Below are positions 45,908 to 54,815 of a DNA stretch of 64,000 nt, in pieces. Below the pieces are notes generated by a model. It was not told the origin of the DNA. It saw nothing but the letters and a program-made list of their open reading frames with translations, and did not search any database. Source of the DNA: Alloyangia pacifica. Lineage in GTDB: Bacteria > Pseudomonadota > Alphaproteobacteria > Rhodobacterales > Rhodobacteraceae. The stretch is taken from assembly GCF_020524285.1 (NCBI RefSeq), contig NZ_JAIVKX010000023.1:40165-104164 (forward strand), in the 5' to 3' direction. Numbering within the stretch: the first letter of the stretch is position 1; every line of letters starts with the position of its first letter. The position numbers were made by a program, and so were the translations under genes.

Positions 45908-47037
45908 GCTTTCGCGGACTGACATGGGATCATCCGCGCGGCCGGGCGGCGCTCCAGGCGGCCAATGGGCCGGTGACCTGGGACGTTCAGCCGCTGGAAG
46001 GGTTCGAGAGCGCGCCGATTGCCGAGAACTGCGCAGCCTATGATCTGGTGGTGCTGGATCACCCGCATCTGGGCGAGGCGCTAAACGCAGGCTGCCTGAA
46101 GCCGCTGGACGAGGTTTTCGACGCCGGGACGCTGGCTGCGATCACGGGCAATGCCATCGGGCGCAGCCTGGAGAGCTACGAGATGGCGGGACGCCTCTGG
46201 GCACTGCCGCTGGATGCCGCGACGCAGGTCATGGCGCTGCGACCGGATCTGATCGGGACGGTGCCCGCGAGCTGGCAGGAGGTCAGGGAGCTGGCGCGCC
46301 AGGACGGGCGGGTGGGCCTGTCGCTTGCGGGGCCGCATGCCTTCCTGTCGTTCCTGTCGGTGGCGCAGGCGCTGCAACCTGAAATGGACCTGCGCGAAGG
46401 TGACCGCTGGGTGCCCGACGCCACGGCGGAGGAGGCCCTGACGCTGCTGGCAGAGCTGACCCGGCTGACGCCCCCGGAAACCCTGGCGCTGAACCCGATC
46501 GGCCTGTTGGACTACATGAGCGGGCATGACGGGCTGGCGCTCTGCCCGCTGGTCTACGGCTACGTGAACTATGCCGAGCGGGCGCGGGCGCATCCCATAG
46601 ATTTCCACGATGCCCCCCGGTTCGGCGCGGGGGCGCCGGGGTCGATCCTGGGCGGGACCGGCATCGCGGTGTCGAAACATTGCACCGTCACCGACGCGCT
46701 GCGTGATCACCTGCTCTGGCTGATGGACCCGGAGACGCAATCGGGCTTCATTCCTGCGCACGAGGGGCAGCCCTCTGCGCGGGGGGCGTGGAACAGCGAC
46801 CGGGTGAATGCGCCGGTCGGTGGCTTCTATCACAATACGAAGGATACCCTGGAAGCGGCCTCGATACGCCCGCGCCATGACGGCTACATCGCCTTTCAGA
46901 CAGAGGCCTCTGCCGTCCTGAGGGAGGGATTTGCGGCAGGGATGTCCGAGGCGCGTCTGGCGCGAAAGCTGGCGGAGCTGTTCGCCAGGTCGCAGGAGGC
47001 GGGGGCGCCCGGGGAGAAAACGGAGGAAAAGACATGA
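45904..47037 (+). CDS. Solute-binding-protein homologue without signal peptide
   Basis: The 377-residue protein resembles extracellular sugar-binding proteins of the MalE type (ITGNAIGRSLESYEMAGRLWALPLDAATQ; GHDGLALCPLVYGYVNYA). It starts MSFRGLTWDHPRGRAALQAA with no signal peptide or lipobox and follows directly on the CoA-transferase (ATGA). It is therefore probably cytoplasmic, where it could bind or present a sugar-acid or CoA intermediate. Misassigned start is unlikely because upstream codons lie inside the CoA-transferase. Confidence 0.8.
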   Translation: MSFRGLTWDHPRGRAALQAANGPVTWDVQPLEGFESAPIAENCAAYDLVVLDHPHLGEALNAGCLKPLDEVFDAGTLAAITGNAIGRSLESYEMAGRLWALPLDAATQVMALRPDLIGTVPASWQEVRELARQDGRVGLSLAGPHAFLSFLSVAQALQPEMDLREGDRWVPDATAEEALTLLAELTRLTPPETLALNPIGLLDYMSGHDGLALCPLVYGYVNYAERARAHPIDFHDAPRFGAGAPGSILGGTGIAVSKHCTVTDALRDHLLWLMDPETQSGFIPAHEGQPSARGAWNSDRVNAPVGGFYHNTKDTLEAASIRPRHDGYIAFQTEASAVLREGFAAGMSEARLARKLAELFARSQEAGAPGEKTEEKT

Positions 47038-47801
47038 GCCAGCACCTGACGCTGGACGTGAGCGGGCCGCTGGCCGTGATCACGTACAACAGGCCGGAAA
47101 AACTGAACGCGATGACGCCCGAAATGGCGCTCATGCTCGAAGAGGCGGTGGCGCGCTGCAACCGCGAGGATGCGATCCGTGTGGTCATCCTGACGGGGAC
47201 CGGCAAGGCCTTTTGCGCGGGATCGGACATTGCGCTGCTCGACAGCTATGCGACGCCATGGGCGTTCCGGAACCGGACCGAGTACTGCGACATCCTGCGG
47301 GCGCTGCAAAAGCCATCCATCGCGGCCATCAACGGCTATGCCTTCGGTGGCGGGCTGGAAATGGCGATGTCCTGCGATATCCGGATCGCCTCAGCCAATG
47401 CCCGTCTGGGCGCACCGGAGATCAAGCTCGGCTGGATCGGCGGCGGCGGGATGACCGCGCATCTGGCACGCTCCATCGGGCCGTCGAATGCCGCGATGAT
47501 GGTGATGACGGGCGAGCCGGTCACGGCGCAGCAGGCGCAGGCCTGGGGGCTGGTGAGCGACGTGACCGAGCCGGAGGGCCTGGACGCCCGGGCCCGCGAG
47601 ATCGCCGGGCAGATCGCCGCCCGCGCACCGATCGCGGCCGAGACGGCCAAGGCCAACCTGCACGCGGCCTTCAACATGCCGCTGGAACAGGCGGTGGCCT
47701 ACGAACGCGATCTGCAGACCATCTGCTTTGCGACGCAGGACGCGAACGAGGGACGCGCGGCCTTTGCCGAACGGCGCATGCCCGACTTCGTGAAGCGGTG
47801 A
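47034..47801 (+). CDS. Enoyl-CoA hydratase/isomerase family protein
   Basis: The 255-residue crotonase has the oxyanion-hole motifs FCAGSDIALL and GYAFGGGLEMAMSCD with the first catalytic Glu, and the second Glu in LGAPEIKLGWIGGGG. These two glutamates favour hydratase activity. It overlaps the binding-protein-like gene (ATGA). With the CoA-transferase it forms a CoA-thioester pair inside a sugar operon. Confidence 0.88.
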   Translation: MSQHLTLDVSGPLAVITYNRPEKLNAMTPEMALMLEEAVARCNREDAIRVVILTGTGKAFCAGSDIALLDSYATPWAFRNRTEYCDILRALQKPSIAAINGYAFGGGLEMAMSCDIRIASANARLGAPEIKLGWIGGGGMTAHLARSIGPSNAAMMVMTGEPVTAQQAQAWGLVSDVTEPEGLDARAREIAGQIAARAPIAAETAKANLHAAFNMPLEQAVAYERDLQTICFATQDANEGRAAFAERRMPDFVKR

Positions 47802-47806
47802 CTGCC

Positions 47807-48757
47807 ATGATGACACATCTCAAGACGCTGGCGCGTCACCGCGAGTTCTCGATCTTCCTGATGCTGATTGCCGTGGCGGTCTACCTGAGTTTCGCCAACG
47901 AGTATTTCCTGTCGCAGCGCAACCTGATGAACGTCGGGCGGCAGGGTGCCGTCGTGGCCATCGTGGCCTTGGGGCAGGCGCTGGTGATCATCGCGCGGGG
48001 CATCGACCTGTCGGTCGGCTCGGTGATCGGCCTTTCGGCGGTCTGCGCGGCGCTTACGCTGCAGTTCACCGGCTCCGACATCCTGGCGCTGTCGGCGGGC
48101 CTTGCGACTGGCCTCGCCGCCGGGGTGCTGAACGGCCTGATGGTCACGCGGTTCCGCATCAACCCCTTCATCGCAACCCTGGGCATGCTGTCGATTGCCC
48201 GCGGGATCGCCCTGCTGATGACCGGCGGGATTCCCGTGACCTTCGCCGGCTGGGCCGAGGTGCTGGGCGCCGGGCGGATTTTCGACATCCCGGTCTCGGT
48301 CATCCTGATGGTGGTGCTGTCCGCGCTGGTGCACGTCTTTGCCACGCGGTCGGTGACCGGGCGGGAGATCTTTGCCGTGGGCGACAACCCCAAGGCGGCG
48401 CGACTGGCCGGCATCGACACGGTGCGCATCCGGATGTTCGTCTTCGGCTTCTGCGGCCTGCTGGCCGGGCTGGGCGGGATCATCCTGGCGGGGAACCTGG
48501 CGAGCGCGGACCCGAACCTCGGGATGGGCTACGAGCTCGACGTGATCGCGGCGGTGATCCTGGGCGGCACCGCCCTGAGCGGCGGGCGCGGGTCGATCAT
48601 CGGGGTCTTCATCGGCGCGATGCTGATGGCACTGCTGAACAACGCCTTCGTCCTGCTGGGCATCTCGGCCTACTGGCAGGTCGTCACCAAGGGCCTGATC
48701 ATCATCCTTGCGGTGGGGATCGACGGCCTGAGACGGGGGGACGAGGCCGAGGACTGA
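47807..48757 (+). CDS. Ribose-type ABC permease (RbsC-like)
   Basis: The 316-residue permease has the RbsC-family motifs VVAIVALGQALVIIARGIDLSVGSVIGLS and AVILGGTALSGGRGSIIG. About ten hydrophobic segments are present. It starts five bases after the crotonase stop. It forms the channel of the operon's sugar importer together with the two genes that follow. Confidence 0.92.
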   Translation: MMTHLKTLARHREFSIFLMLIAVAVYLSFANEYFLSQRNLMNVGRQGAVVAIVALGQALVIIARGIDLSVGSVIGLSAVCAALTLQFTGSDILALSAGLATGLAAGVLNGLMVTRFRINPFIATLGMLSIARGIALLMTGGIPVTFAGWAEVLGAGRIFDIPVSVILMVVLSALVHVFATRSVTGREIFAVGDNPKAARLAGIDTVRIRMFVFGFCGLLAGLGGIILAGNLASADPNLGMGYELDVIAAVILGGTALSGGRGSIIGVFIGAMLMALLNNAFVLLGISAYWQVVTKGLIIILAVGIDGLRRGDEAED

Positions 48758-48847
48758 AGACAAGACCGGTGTTGCGGATCCGGGCGGAGGCCCGCGACCC
48801 GCGGCGGAGAACGACACATCGCGGATGTTTCAAAGGGAGGAACCGAC

Positions 48848-49813
48848 ATGAAACTCACAACACTCGCAGCGGCGCTGACCGCTGCCACACTCTGGACCGG
48901 CGCCGCCATGGCGCAGGACCTGCCCAAGGGCGGCGACGTGGCCGCCGAGCAGAAGGCAGAGGACGATGTGCGCATCGCCTTCCTGTCCTTCCAGAACAAC
49001 CCGTTCTGGATCCCGGTGACCGAAGGCGCGATGGCCGCCAAGGAGTATCTCTCGGGCTTTGGCGGCACGGTGGATTACGTCGACCTGGGCGACGAGCTTT
49101 CGGCGGAGGCGGTTGTCTCGGGCATCGAGGCCGCGCTGGCGCAGCAATACGACGGGATCGTCGTGGTGCCGATCTTCGACGGCACGGCGCGGATCATCAA
49201 CGAGGCCACCGACGATGGCGTGCCGGTCTTCTCGATCATCGCGGAAGGCTCCGTGCCCTCCAAGCGGCTGTCGTTCATGGGGCAGGACGCGACGGCGGCC
49301 GGGGCCCAGATCGGCGAGTTCATTGCCGACAAGATGGGCGGTGAAGGGAAGCTGGGCGTGATCACCGGATACTTCGGGGCCACGCAACATCAGATGCGCA
49401 TGAACGGCGCGCTAGATTACCTGAAGGCGAATGCCCCCGACATCGAGGTCATCGGCCGGTTCGAAAACCGCGACAAGGCCGAGAGCGCCTATTCCCTGGT
49501 GCAGGACATGTACACGGCCAATCCCGACCTGAAGATGGTCTATGTCACGGCAGGCGGCCCCTTTGGCGCGGCCAAGGCCGTGAAGGACCTCGGCCTGACG
49601 GGCAAGGTCGGTGTCGTCGGTTTCGACCACACGCCGGACAACATGGCCTACCTGGCCTCGGGCGAGATGGTCGGCCTGCTCGACCAGGCGCCCTTCCAGC
49701 AGGCCTTCGACAGCACGGTGATGCTGTTCAACCACCTGGTGGCCGGGACCGAGGTGCCCTCGGTGATCGAGGCCAAGGGCAACCTGATCACGCCGGAGGA
49801 GGTCAGCGAATGA
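48848..49813 (+). CDS. Ribose-type sugar-binding protein (RbsB-like)
   Basis: The 321-residue exported protein has a signal peptide (cleaved after AAMA) and a type 1 periplasmic binding fold. It begins RIAFLSFQNNPFWIPVTEGAM and includes YDGIVVVPIFDG and VGVVGFDHTPDNMAYL. It is the genuine binding component of the importer, in contrast to the signal-less protein upstream. GAAAGGGAGGA-type ribosome-binding sequence precedes it. It overlaps the ATPase gene by four bases. Confidence 0.92.
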   Translation: MKLTTLAAALTAATLWTGAAMAQDLPKGGDVAAEQKAEDDVRIAFLSFQNNPFWIPVTEGAMAAKEYLSGFGGTVDYVDLGDELSAEAVVSGIEAALAQQYDGIVVVPIFDGTARIINEATDDGVPVFSIIAEGSVPSKRLSFMGQDATAAGAQIGEFIADKMGGEGKLGVITGYFGATQHQMRMNGALDYLKANAPDIEVIGRFENRDKAESAYSLVQDMYTANPDLKMVYVTAGGPFGAAKAVKDLGLTGKVGVVGFDHTPDNMAYLASGEMVGLLDQAPFQQAFDSTVMLFNHLVAGTEVPSVIEAKGNLITPEEVSE

Positions 49814-51357
49814 CCGGCGGTGCCGCATATTCGGAAGCCCGGGGCAGCAGCGCCGCTGCCCCGATGCTGCACCTAGATGGCATCGGCAAGAGTTTCGGGC
49901 CAGTGCGGGTGCTGGAAGGCGTCTCTCTCTCGGTGGCGCCGGGCGAGGTGATCGGCCTTCTGGGCGAGAACGGCGCGGGCAAGTCGACGATGATGAACAT
50001 CGTGGCCGGCGCCCTGCAGCCCGATGCGGGCGAGCTGATCTTCAACGGCCGTGCGGTTCAGTTCGCCTCGATCGCGGAGGGCATCCAGAAGGGCATCGCC
50101 TTCGTTCACCAGGAACTCTCGGTCGTAGGGGCGCTGAGCGTGGCCGAGAACCTGTTCCTCGGACGGATGAAGCGCAGGGGCACAGGCCTGCTGGACCGCC
50201 GCGCGATGCGCGACGGGGCGCGGGGGATGCTGGAGGCCGTGGGGGCCACCGGGATCGACCCCGATGCGCCTGCGGGATCGCTGCGCGCGGGCGAGCAGCA
50301 GCTGGTGGAGATCGCGCGGGCGGCGGCACGCAAGCCGAAGCTGCTGATCCTCGATGAACCGACCTCCTCGCTGACGCCGCACGAGGTGGAGGGTTTCCTG
50401 ACCTTCGTCCGGCGCGCCCGGGCCGAGGGCACGGCCATCATCTTCATCACCCACCGGCTGGAAGAGGCGATGTCGATCTGCGACCGCCTGCTGGTTCTGC
50501 GCAATGGCGCCGTCGTTTCCGACAGGCTGCCGGCGGAGACCTCCAAGGAACAGATCATCTCGGACATGACGGGCAAGGCCGCGATTTTCGACCACCCGGC
50601 CCGCACCGTCAGCTCTGCCGATGTCGCGCTGGAACTGACCGGGCTGAGCGTACCGCATCTGCTCGACAACATCAGCCTGACGGTGCGCCGGGGCGAGATC
50701 TACGGGCTGTTCGGCCTGGTCGGGGCGGGGCGTACCGAGCTGCTCGAAGCCATCTGCGGCGCGCGCCGGATCGGGGCCGGCGAGATGCGGCTGAACGGTG
50801 AGCCGCTGGCGCCGAAATCCCCGGCGCAGGCCCTGGGGCGCGGTATCGCGCTGGTGCCCGAGGGGCGCAAGACGGCGGGTATCCTGCCGCAGCATTCCGT
50901 GCGGCGGAACGCCTCCGTCTCGTCGCTGCGCAGCGTTGCCAGTCAGGGCGTGGTTTCGGCCAGCCGGGAGGCGAGCGCCGTGGGGGCCAAGCTGCAGGCG
51001 CTGCGCGTGCGCATGGAGAACGACCAGCGCGCGATCACCACGCTGTCCGGCGGCAACCAGCAGAAGGTGATCTTTGCGCGGACGCTGCTGACGGAGCCGA
51101 CGCTGCTGCTGCTGGACGAGCCGACGCACGGCGTGGACGTCGGGGCCAAGGCGGAGCTCTACGACATCGTGCGCGCAGCCGCCGACGAGGGGCTGACGGT
51201 GGTTGTTGCCTCTTCGGAGCTGCCCGAGATCCTGGCGCTCTGCGACCGCGTCGGGATCCTGTCGAAAGGGTGCCTTGCCGGGGTGCTGTCGCGCGAGGAG
51301 ATGGACGAGGCGCATATCCTGCGGCTCGCCTTCAGTGAACACGAGAAGGAGGCATGA
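49810..51357 (+). CDS. Ribose-type ABC ATPase, fused tandem domains (RbsA-like)
   Basis: The 515-residue ATPase has two nucleotide-binding halves. The first has Walker A GENGAGKST (52-60) and DEPTSSLTPHEVEGF. The second has the degenerate GLVGAGRTE and the signature LSGGNQQKVIFARTLL with LLLDEPTHGVDVG, typical of sugar transporters. The 15-residue N-terminal extension before LHLDGIGKSFG is unusual but uncertain. It is co-translated with the binding protein. Confidence 0.92.
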   Translation: MTGGAAYSEARGSSAAAPMLHLDGIGKSFGPVRVLEGVSLSVAPGEVIGLLGENGAGKSTMMNIVAGALQPDAGELIFNGRAVQFASIAEGIQKGIAFVHQELSVVGALSVAENLFLGRMKRRGTGLLDRRAMRDGARGMLEAVGATGIDPDAPAGSLRAGEQQLVEIARAAARKPKLLILDEPTSSLTPHEVEGFLTFVRRARAEGTAIIFITHRLEEAMSICDRLLVLRNGAVVSDRLPAETSKEQIISDMTGKAAIFDHPARTVSSADVALELTGLSVPHLLDNISLTVRRGEIYGLFGLVGAGRTELLEAICGARRIGAGEMRLNGEPLAPKSPAQALGRGIALVPEGRKTAGILPQHSVRRNASVSSLRSVASQGVVSASREASAVGAKLQALRVRMENDQRAITTLSGGNQQKVIFARTLLTEPTLLLLDEPTHGVDVGAKAELYDIVRAAADEGLTVVVASSELPEILALCDRVGILSKGCLAGVLSREEMDEAHILRLAFSEHEKEA

Positions 51358-51358
51358 C

Positions 51359-52522
51359 ATGACGCAGGTGGAATTGGACCCGCAGGGGATCTGGCTGGGA
51401 CGGGCCTGGCGGCCCGAGGTGGCGGGGCCGGCGGTGGTGACCTGCCGCGCGGGGCGCCTGATCGACATCACGGCGCCGGGCGCCGCGACGGTGCGCGACA
51501 TCTGCGAAATGGCGGATCCCTGCGGGTATGTGGCCTCTGCCGAAGGTCGTGACCTGGGGGCCATGGAGGATGTGCTGGCAGCTGATCCGGCCGACCCGGG
51601 GGCCCTGCACCTGCTGGCCCCGACCGACCTGCAGGCGCTGAAGGCCTGTGGCGTGACTTTCGCCAGCTCCATGGTGGAACGCGTCATCGAGGAGCAGGCC
51701 GCGGGCGATCCGTCGCGGGCCCAGGCGATCCGCGCGCGGATCGGAACCATCATCGGGGACAGCCTGCGCAATATTGAGGCCGGTTCGGAAGCGGCGGCGC
51801 GGGTCAAGGAGGCCCTTCTGGCGGAGGGGCTGTGGAGCCAGTACCTCGAGGTGGGGATCGGGCCGGATGCCGAGGTCTTTACCAAGGGGCAGCCGATGTC
51901 GGCCGTGGGCACCGGGGCGGAGGTCGGGATTCTCGAGATATCGCAGTGGAACAACCCCGAGCCCGAGGTCGTGCTGCTGGTGAGCAGCGCCGGGCGGATC
52001 CTGGGCGCGACGCTGGGCAATGATGTGAACCTGCGCGACGTGGAAGGGCGCTCGGCACTTCTGCTCGGCAAGGCGAAGGACAACAATGCCTCCTGCGCGA
52101 TCGGGCCGATGTTCCGGCTGTTCGATGCGGGCTTTGGCCTCGATGACGTGCGTGAGATGAAGGTCGACCTGCATGTGGCCGGGCAGGACGGTTTCGTGCT
52201 CGAGGGGCATTCCTCCATGTCCGAGATCAGCCGGGATCCGGAGGATCTGGTGCGTCAGGCCTGCGGGGCACATCACCAGTATCCCGACGGTTTCGTGCTG
52301 TTCCTGGGCACGCTCTTTGCGCCGACGGAGGATCGCGACTCGCCGGGCGAGGGGTTCACCCACAAGATCGGGGACAGGGTGACGATCACCAACGGCCGGC
52401 TCGGGGCGCTGGTGAACCGAGTGAACTATGCCAGCCGCTGTCCGGAGTGGACATTCGGCGCCGGGGCGCTGATGCGGAATCTCGCGGCTCGCGGGCTTTT
52501 CCAAAAGGAGGGGAACCAATGA
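51359..52522 (+). CDS. FAH-family 2-keto-3-deoxy-sugar-acid dehydratase-like protein
   Basis: The 387-residue protein belongs to the fumarylacetoacetate hydrolase family; the metal-binding motif is EPEVVLLVSSAG and GNDVNLRDVEGRSALLLGKAKDNNASC. Its length fits 2-keto-3-deoxypentonate dehydratases, which yield 2,5-dioxopentanoate. That is the step before the aldehyde dehydrogenase that starts next. It overlaps that gene by four bases. Confidence 0.85.
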   Translation: MTQVELDPQGIWLGRAWRPEVAGPAVVTCRAGRLIDITAPGAATVRDICEMADPCGYVASAEGRDLGAMEDVLAADPADPGALHLLAPTDLQALKACGVTFASSMVERVIEEQAAGDPSRAQAIRARIGTIIGDSLRNIEAGSEAAARVKEALLAEGLWSQYLEVGIGPDAEVFTKGQPMSAVGTGAEVGILEISQWNNPEPEVVLLVSSAGRILGATLGNDVNLRDVEGRSALLLGKAKDNNASCAIGPMFRLFDAGFGLDDVREMKVDLHVAGQDGFVLEGHSSMSEISRDPEDLVRQACGAHHQYPDGFVLFLGTLFAPTEDRDSPGEGFTHKIGDRVTITNGRLGALVNRVNYASRCPEWTFGAGALMRNLAARGLFQKEGNQ

Positions 52523-52623
52523 CTTTCACGCCACATGGCCAGCATCTGATCGCCGGTGAATGGGTCGCTACCGCCGAGTGGTTCCACTCGGATCCCGCGC
52601 ATGGTACGGCACATGTGAGCTGA
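52519..52623 (+). pseudogene. Aldehyde dehydrogenase truncated after 34 codons
   Basis: MTFTPHGQHLIAGEWVATAE is the N terminus of an aldehyde dehydrogenase of the 2,5-dioxovalerate (alpha-ketoglutarate semialdehyde) type. The match ends near FHSDPAHGTAH, and the frame stops shortly after with foreign sequence. The rest is not in the window. Loss would block the last step of the inferred pathway unless another dehydrogenase replaces it. Confidence 0.85.
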
Positions 52624-52649
52624 CCCCATCGGGTGGTCCGGGTTAAATG

Positions 52650-52800
52650 CTAATGCATCGGCGGCCTTCGATCTACTGGAATGAAGACCTCGGGCGCCGG
52701 CGCCCGATATCCTAGGGCACTATGCGGCCGGTCCATGTTGTAGTGTTTTCGCCATCTTTCGATGAGGATTTGCGCCTCCCTCAACGAGTAGAAGACCTCG
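52650..52800 (-). pseudogene. IS3-family transposase OrfB remnant
   Basis: SLREAQILIERWRKHYNMDRP, then HSALGYRAPAPEVF, is the C-terminal end of an IS3-family OrfB transposase. It is cut near 52800 at its N-terminal side and ends near the aldehyde dehydrogenase stub. The IS30 copy to its right may have inserted into it. Confidence 0.8.
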
Positions 52801-52867
52801 ACACAACGCCAATTTACATAATTATCCTTACACGCGATAGAGCAAATGGTGAGGCACATTCTAAACT

Positions 52868-53924
52868 CCTTGCGACAATTCCCCTATCTTGCCGGAAAGT
52901 AAGGAGAACGGATGATGGCGCACACAGAGTTCGACCTTCGTGAACGGCGCAGTATCGAAGACATGCTGAACGCAAAGCTGCCAGTCAGTAGGATTGCCGA
53001 TGAACTCGGCCGTCACAGATCCAGCGTCTACCGAGAGATCAAGCGCAATGGTTTTGTCGCTAACGAGCTTCCGGAGCTGAACGGCTACTATGATGTCGTG
53101 GCGCAAAAATCAGCGACCGCGCGTCGCGCAAGGCGACGCAAGCTCATCAGGCTTCCTGCCTTGCGCGAGGCCGTGATCGACCGGTTGAAGGAAGGTTGGT
53201 CTCCGGAGCAAGTTGCGGGGCGTCTTGCCTTTGAGGGTCACGAGACCCACGTCAGCCATGAAACCATCTATGCCTGGGTCTACGGCCCCGAGGGTCGTTC
53301 CGAAGAGTTGGCGCGACATTTGCCGAGGCGGCGCCAGAAACGCAGGCCCCGGTATGCACGGCGATCCCGCAACCAGGTCTTTCCTCCCGAACGCTCGATC
53401 CATCAGCGACCAGAATACGTTAAAGCACGGGAAACATTTGGTGAATGGGAAGGTGATCTGATGATCTTCGAGCGCGCACAAGGCTCGATGAACGTCGCAA
53501 CGCTGGTCGAGAGAAAGACCCGCTTCGCGGTCTTGTTCCGCAACAACAATCGCAGTTCCAAGCACTTCATGAACAGCTTGATTAGTGTGATGACCCCGCT
53601 GCCCCAGGCTGCGCGCAAGTCGATCACCTTCGACCGCGGCTTCGAGTTTCGCGACTGGAGAAAGCTCGATGCCGGCATTGGGACAACCGCTTGGTTTTGC
53701 GATCCGCAGGCGCCTTGGCAAAAAGGCTCGGTGGAGAACCTAAACGGACGCGCCCGCCGGGTGCTACCCCGCGACACCCCAATCGCTTCGCTTTCGAGAC
53801 CCCAGATGAAGCAGATCAGTGAGAGATTGAATGCGACACCGCGAAAATGCCTCGGCTGGAGAACCCCGGCAGAAGCCTTCAGAGAGGAAATGGCGAAACT
53901 GAGATAGCGGAGCCTGTCGCAACG
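52868..53924 (+). mobile_element. IS30-family insertion sequence
   Basis: TTGCGACA (52870-52877) and TGTCGCAA (53915-53922) are inverted around an IS30 transposase gene, and the similarity extends inward to TATCT on both sides with one base offset. The element is about 1.06 kb. Exact ends and target duplication are not certain. It carries no passenger gene. Confidence 0.7.
52912..53907 (+). CDS. IS30-family transposase
   Basis: The 331-residue transposase has an N-terminal helix-turn-helix (LPVSRIADELGRHRSSVYREIKRNG) and a DDE core (GEWEGDLM; ITFDRGFEF; WQKGSVENLNGRARR). All three catalytic acids appear intact. AAGGAG lies five bases before ATG 52912, with ATG 52915 as an alternative. The frame is complete, so the element may still move. 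Confidence 0.92.
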   Translation: MMAHTEFDLRERRSIEDMLNAKLPVSRIADELGRHRSSVYREIKRNGFVANELPELNGYYDVVAQKSATARRARRRKLIRLPALREAVIDRLKEGWSPEQVAGRLAFEGHETHVSHETIYAWVYGPEGRSEELARHLPRRRQKRRPRYARRSRNQVFPPERSIHQRPEYVKARETFGEWEGDLMIFERAQGSMNVATLVERKTRFAVLFRNNNRSSKHFMNSLISVMTPLPQAARKSITFDRGFEFRDWRKLDAGIGTTAWFCDPQAPWQKGSVENLNGRARRVLPRDTPIASLSRPQMKQISERLNATPRKCLGWRTPAEAFREEMAKLR

Positions 53925-54134
53925 ACCCTTGAGCTCTCATACCCGACGTGCCCTCGGAGGTCCTTAGTGTTTCCGCGCCTGCATCAGGATCACGACCTGG
54001 TGCGCGCTGCCATAATCCGCAAATATCGTTATAAAACAAACTTTTATCTAACGAATAAAGCCGCCAAGGGCGCGGTTTGCAGGCCATTATCGCGTTCCGA
54101 TTCCCAAACTATTTGATGACGGACACCCCACCAG

Positions 54135-54815
54135 CTAGCCAGCGAGAAACAATTCCCTGGTCGTCTGCCAAGCGCTTTCGACCAGAGCCTTGGTAACCCT
54201 CTCGGCGCCTTCTGCCTGCCCTTTGCGGATCTCGCTAATCATCGCCCGGTTGCTCTCGATCATGTCACCGACGAGGCCCGTCGCGATGCGGTAGGCCCGG
54301 TGGCGGTAGCGCAGCGCCGGCTTGTCGAGCTGAGCCAGCAATTTCGCGAGCACGCTGTTGCCGCAGTTCTCGTGCAGCAGCGCGGTCATCCGAACGTTGG
54401 CGTCGAAAGCAGCCTCGCGATCGCCGCTGACATGTGCCTGCTGCATCGCGCTCAACTCGGCATCGAGCGCATCGGCGATCCCGACGTGGTCCGGCCTGCT
54501 GGCAAGCAGCCGGCTGCAGGTGCCTTCGAGCGGGATGCGGCAGGCCGAGATCTCGTCCAGCACTTCGACCGACATGTCCGTCACCCGCGCGCCGAAACGC
54601 GGGCGACGCTCGACGAGGCCACGGTTCTCGAGGATCTGGAGCGCCTCCCTGAGCGGCGAGCGGGACACGCCGAACACCGCGCAAAGCTCGAGCTCGCGAA
54701 GCTTCTCGCCGGGGGCATAAGCCTCGCGGATGATCGCATCCTCAAGGCGATCCGCCAATTCGAGCCCGATCGGCCGCATAACCAGCATCTGCTCCCCCCT
54801 CTGCATCGCCGTCAT
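54135..54815 (-). CDS. GntR-family regulator with FCD domain
   Basis: The 226-residue protein has a winged helix (LELCAVFGVSRSPLREALQILENRGLVERRPRFG) and an FCD effector domain with the metal-ligand pattern (ANVRMTALLHENCGN; RYRHRAYR). It is at the end of the leftward PotABCD-like operon, overlapping the last permease by four bases. A palindrome resembling FadR-type sites lies upstream of the operon (59667-59683) and is its candidate target. The 220 bases between IS30 and this gene hold no supported gene. Confidence 0.88.
   Translation of the reverse strand: MTAMQRGEQMLVMRPIGLELADRLEDAIIREAYAPGEKLRELELCAVFGVSRSPLREALQILENRGLVERRPRFGARVTDMSVEVLDEISACRIPLEGTCSRLLASRPDHVGIADALDAELSAMQQAHVSGDREAAFDANVRMTALLHENCGNSVLAKLLAQLDKPALRYRHRAYRIATGLVGDMIESNRAMISEIRKGQAEGAERVTKALVESAWQTTRELFLAG

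Noticed and set aside
49873..52218. 781-residue open frame opposite the RbsA-like and FAH-family genes
   Set aside because: It is antisense to two genes with clear family motifs and has no recognisable domain.
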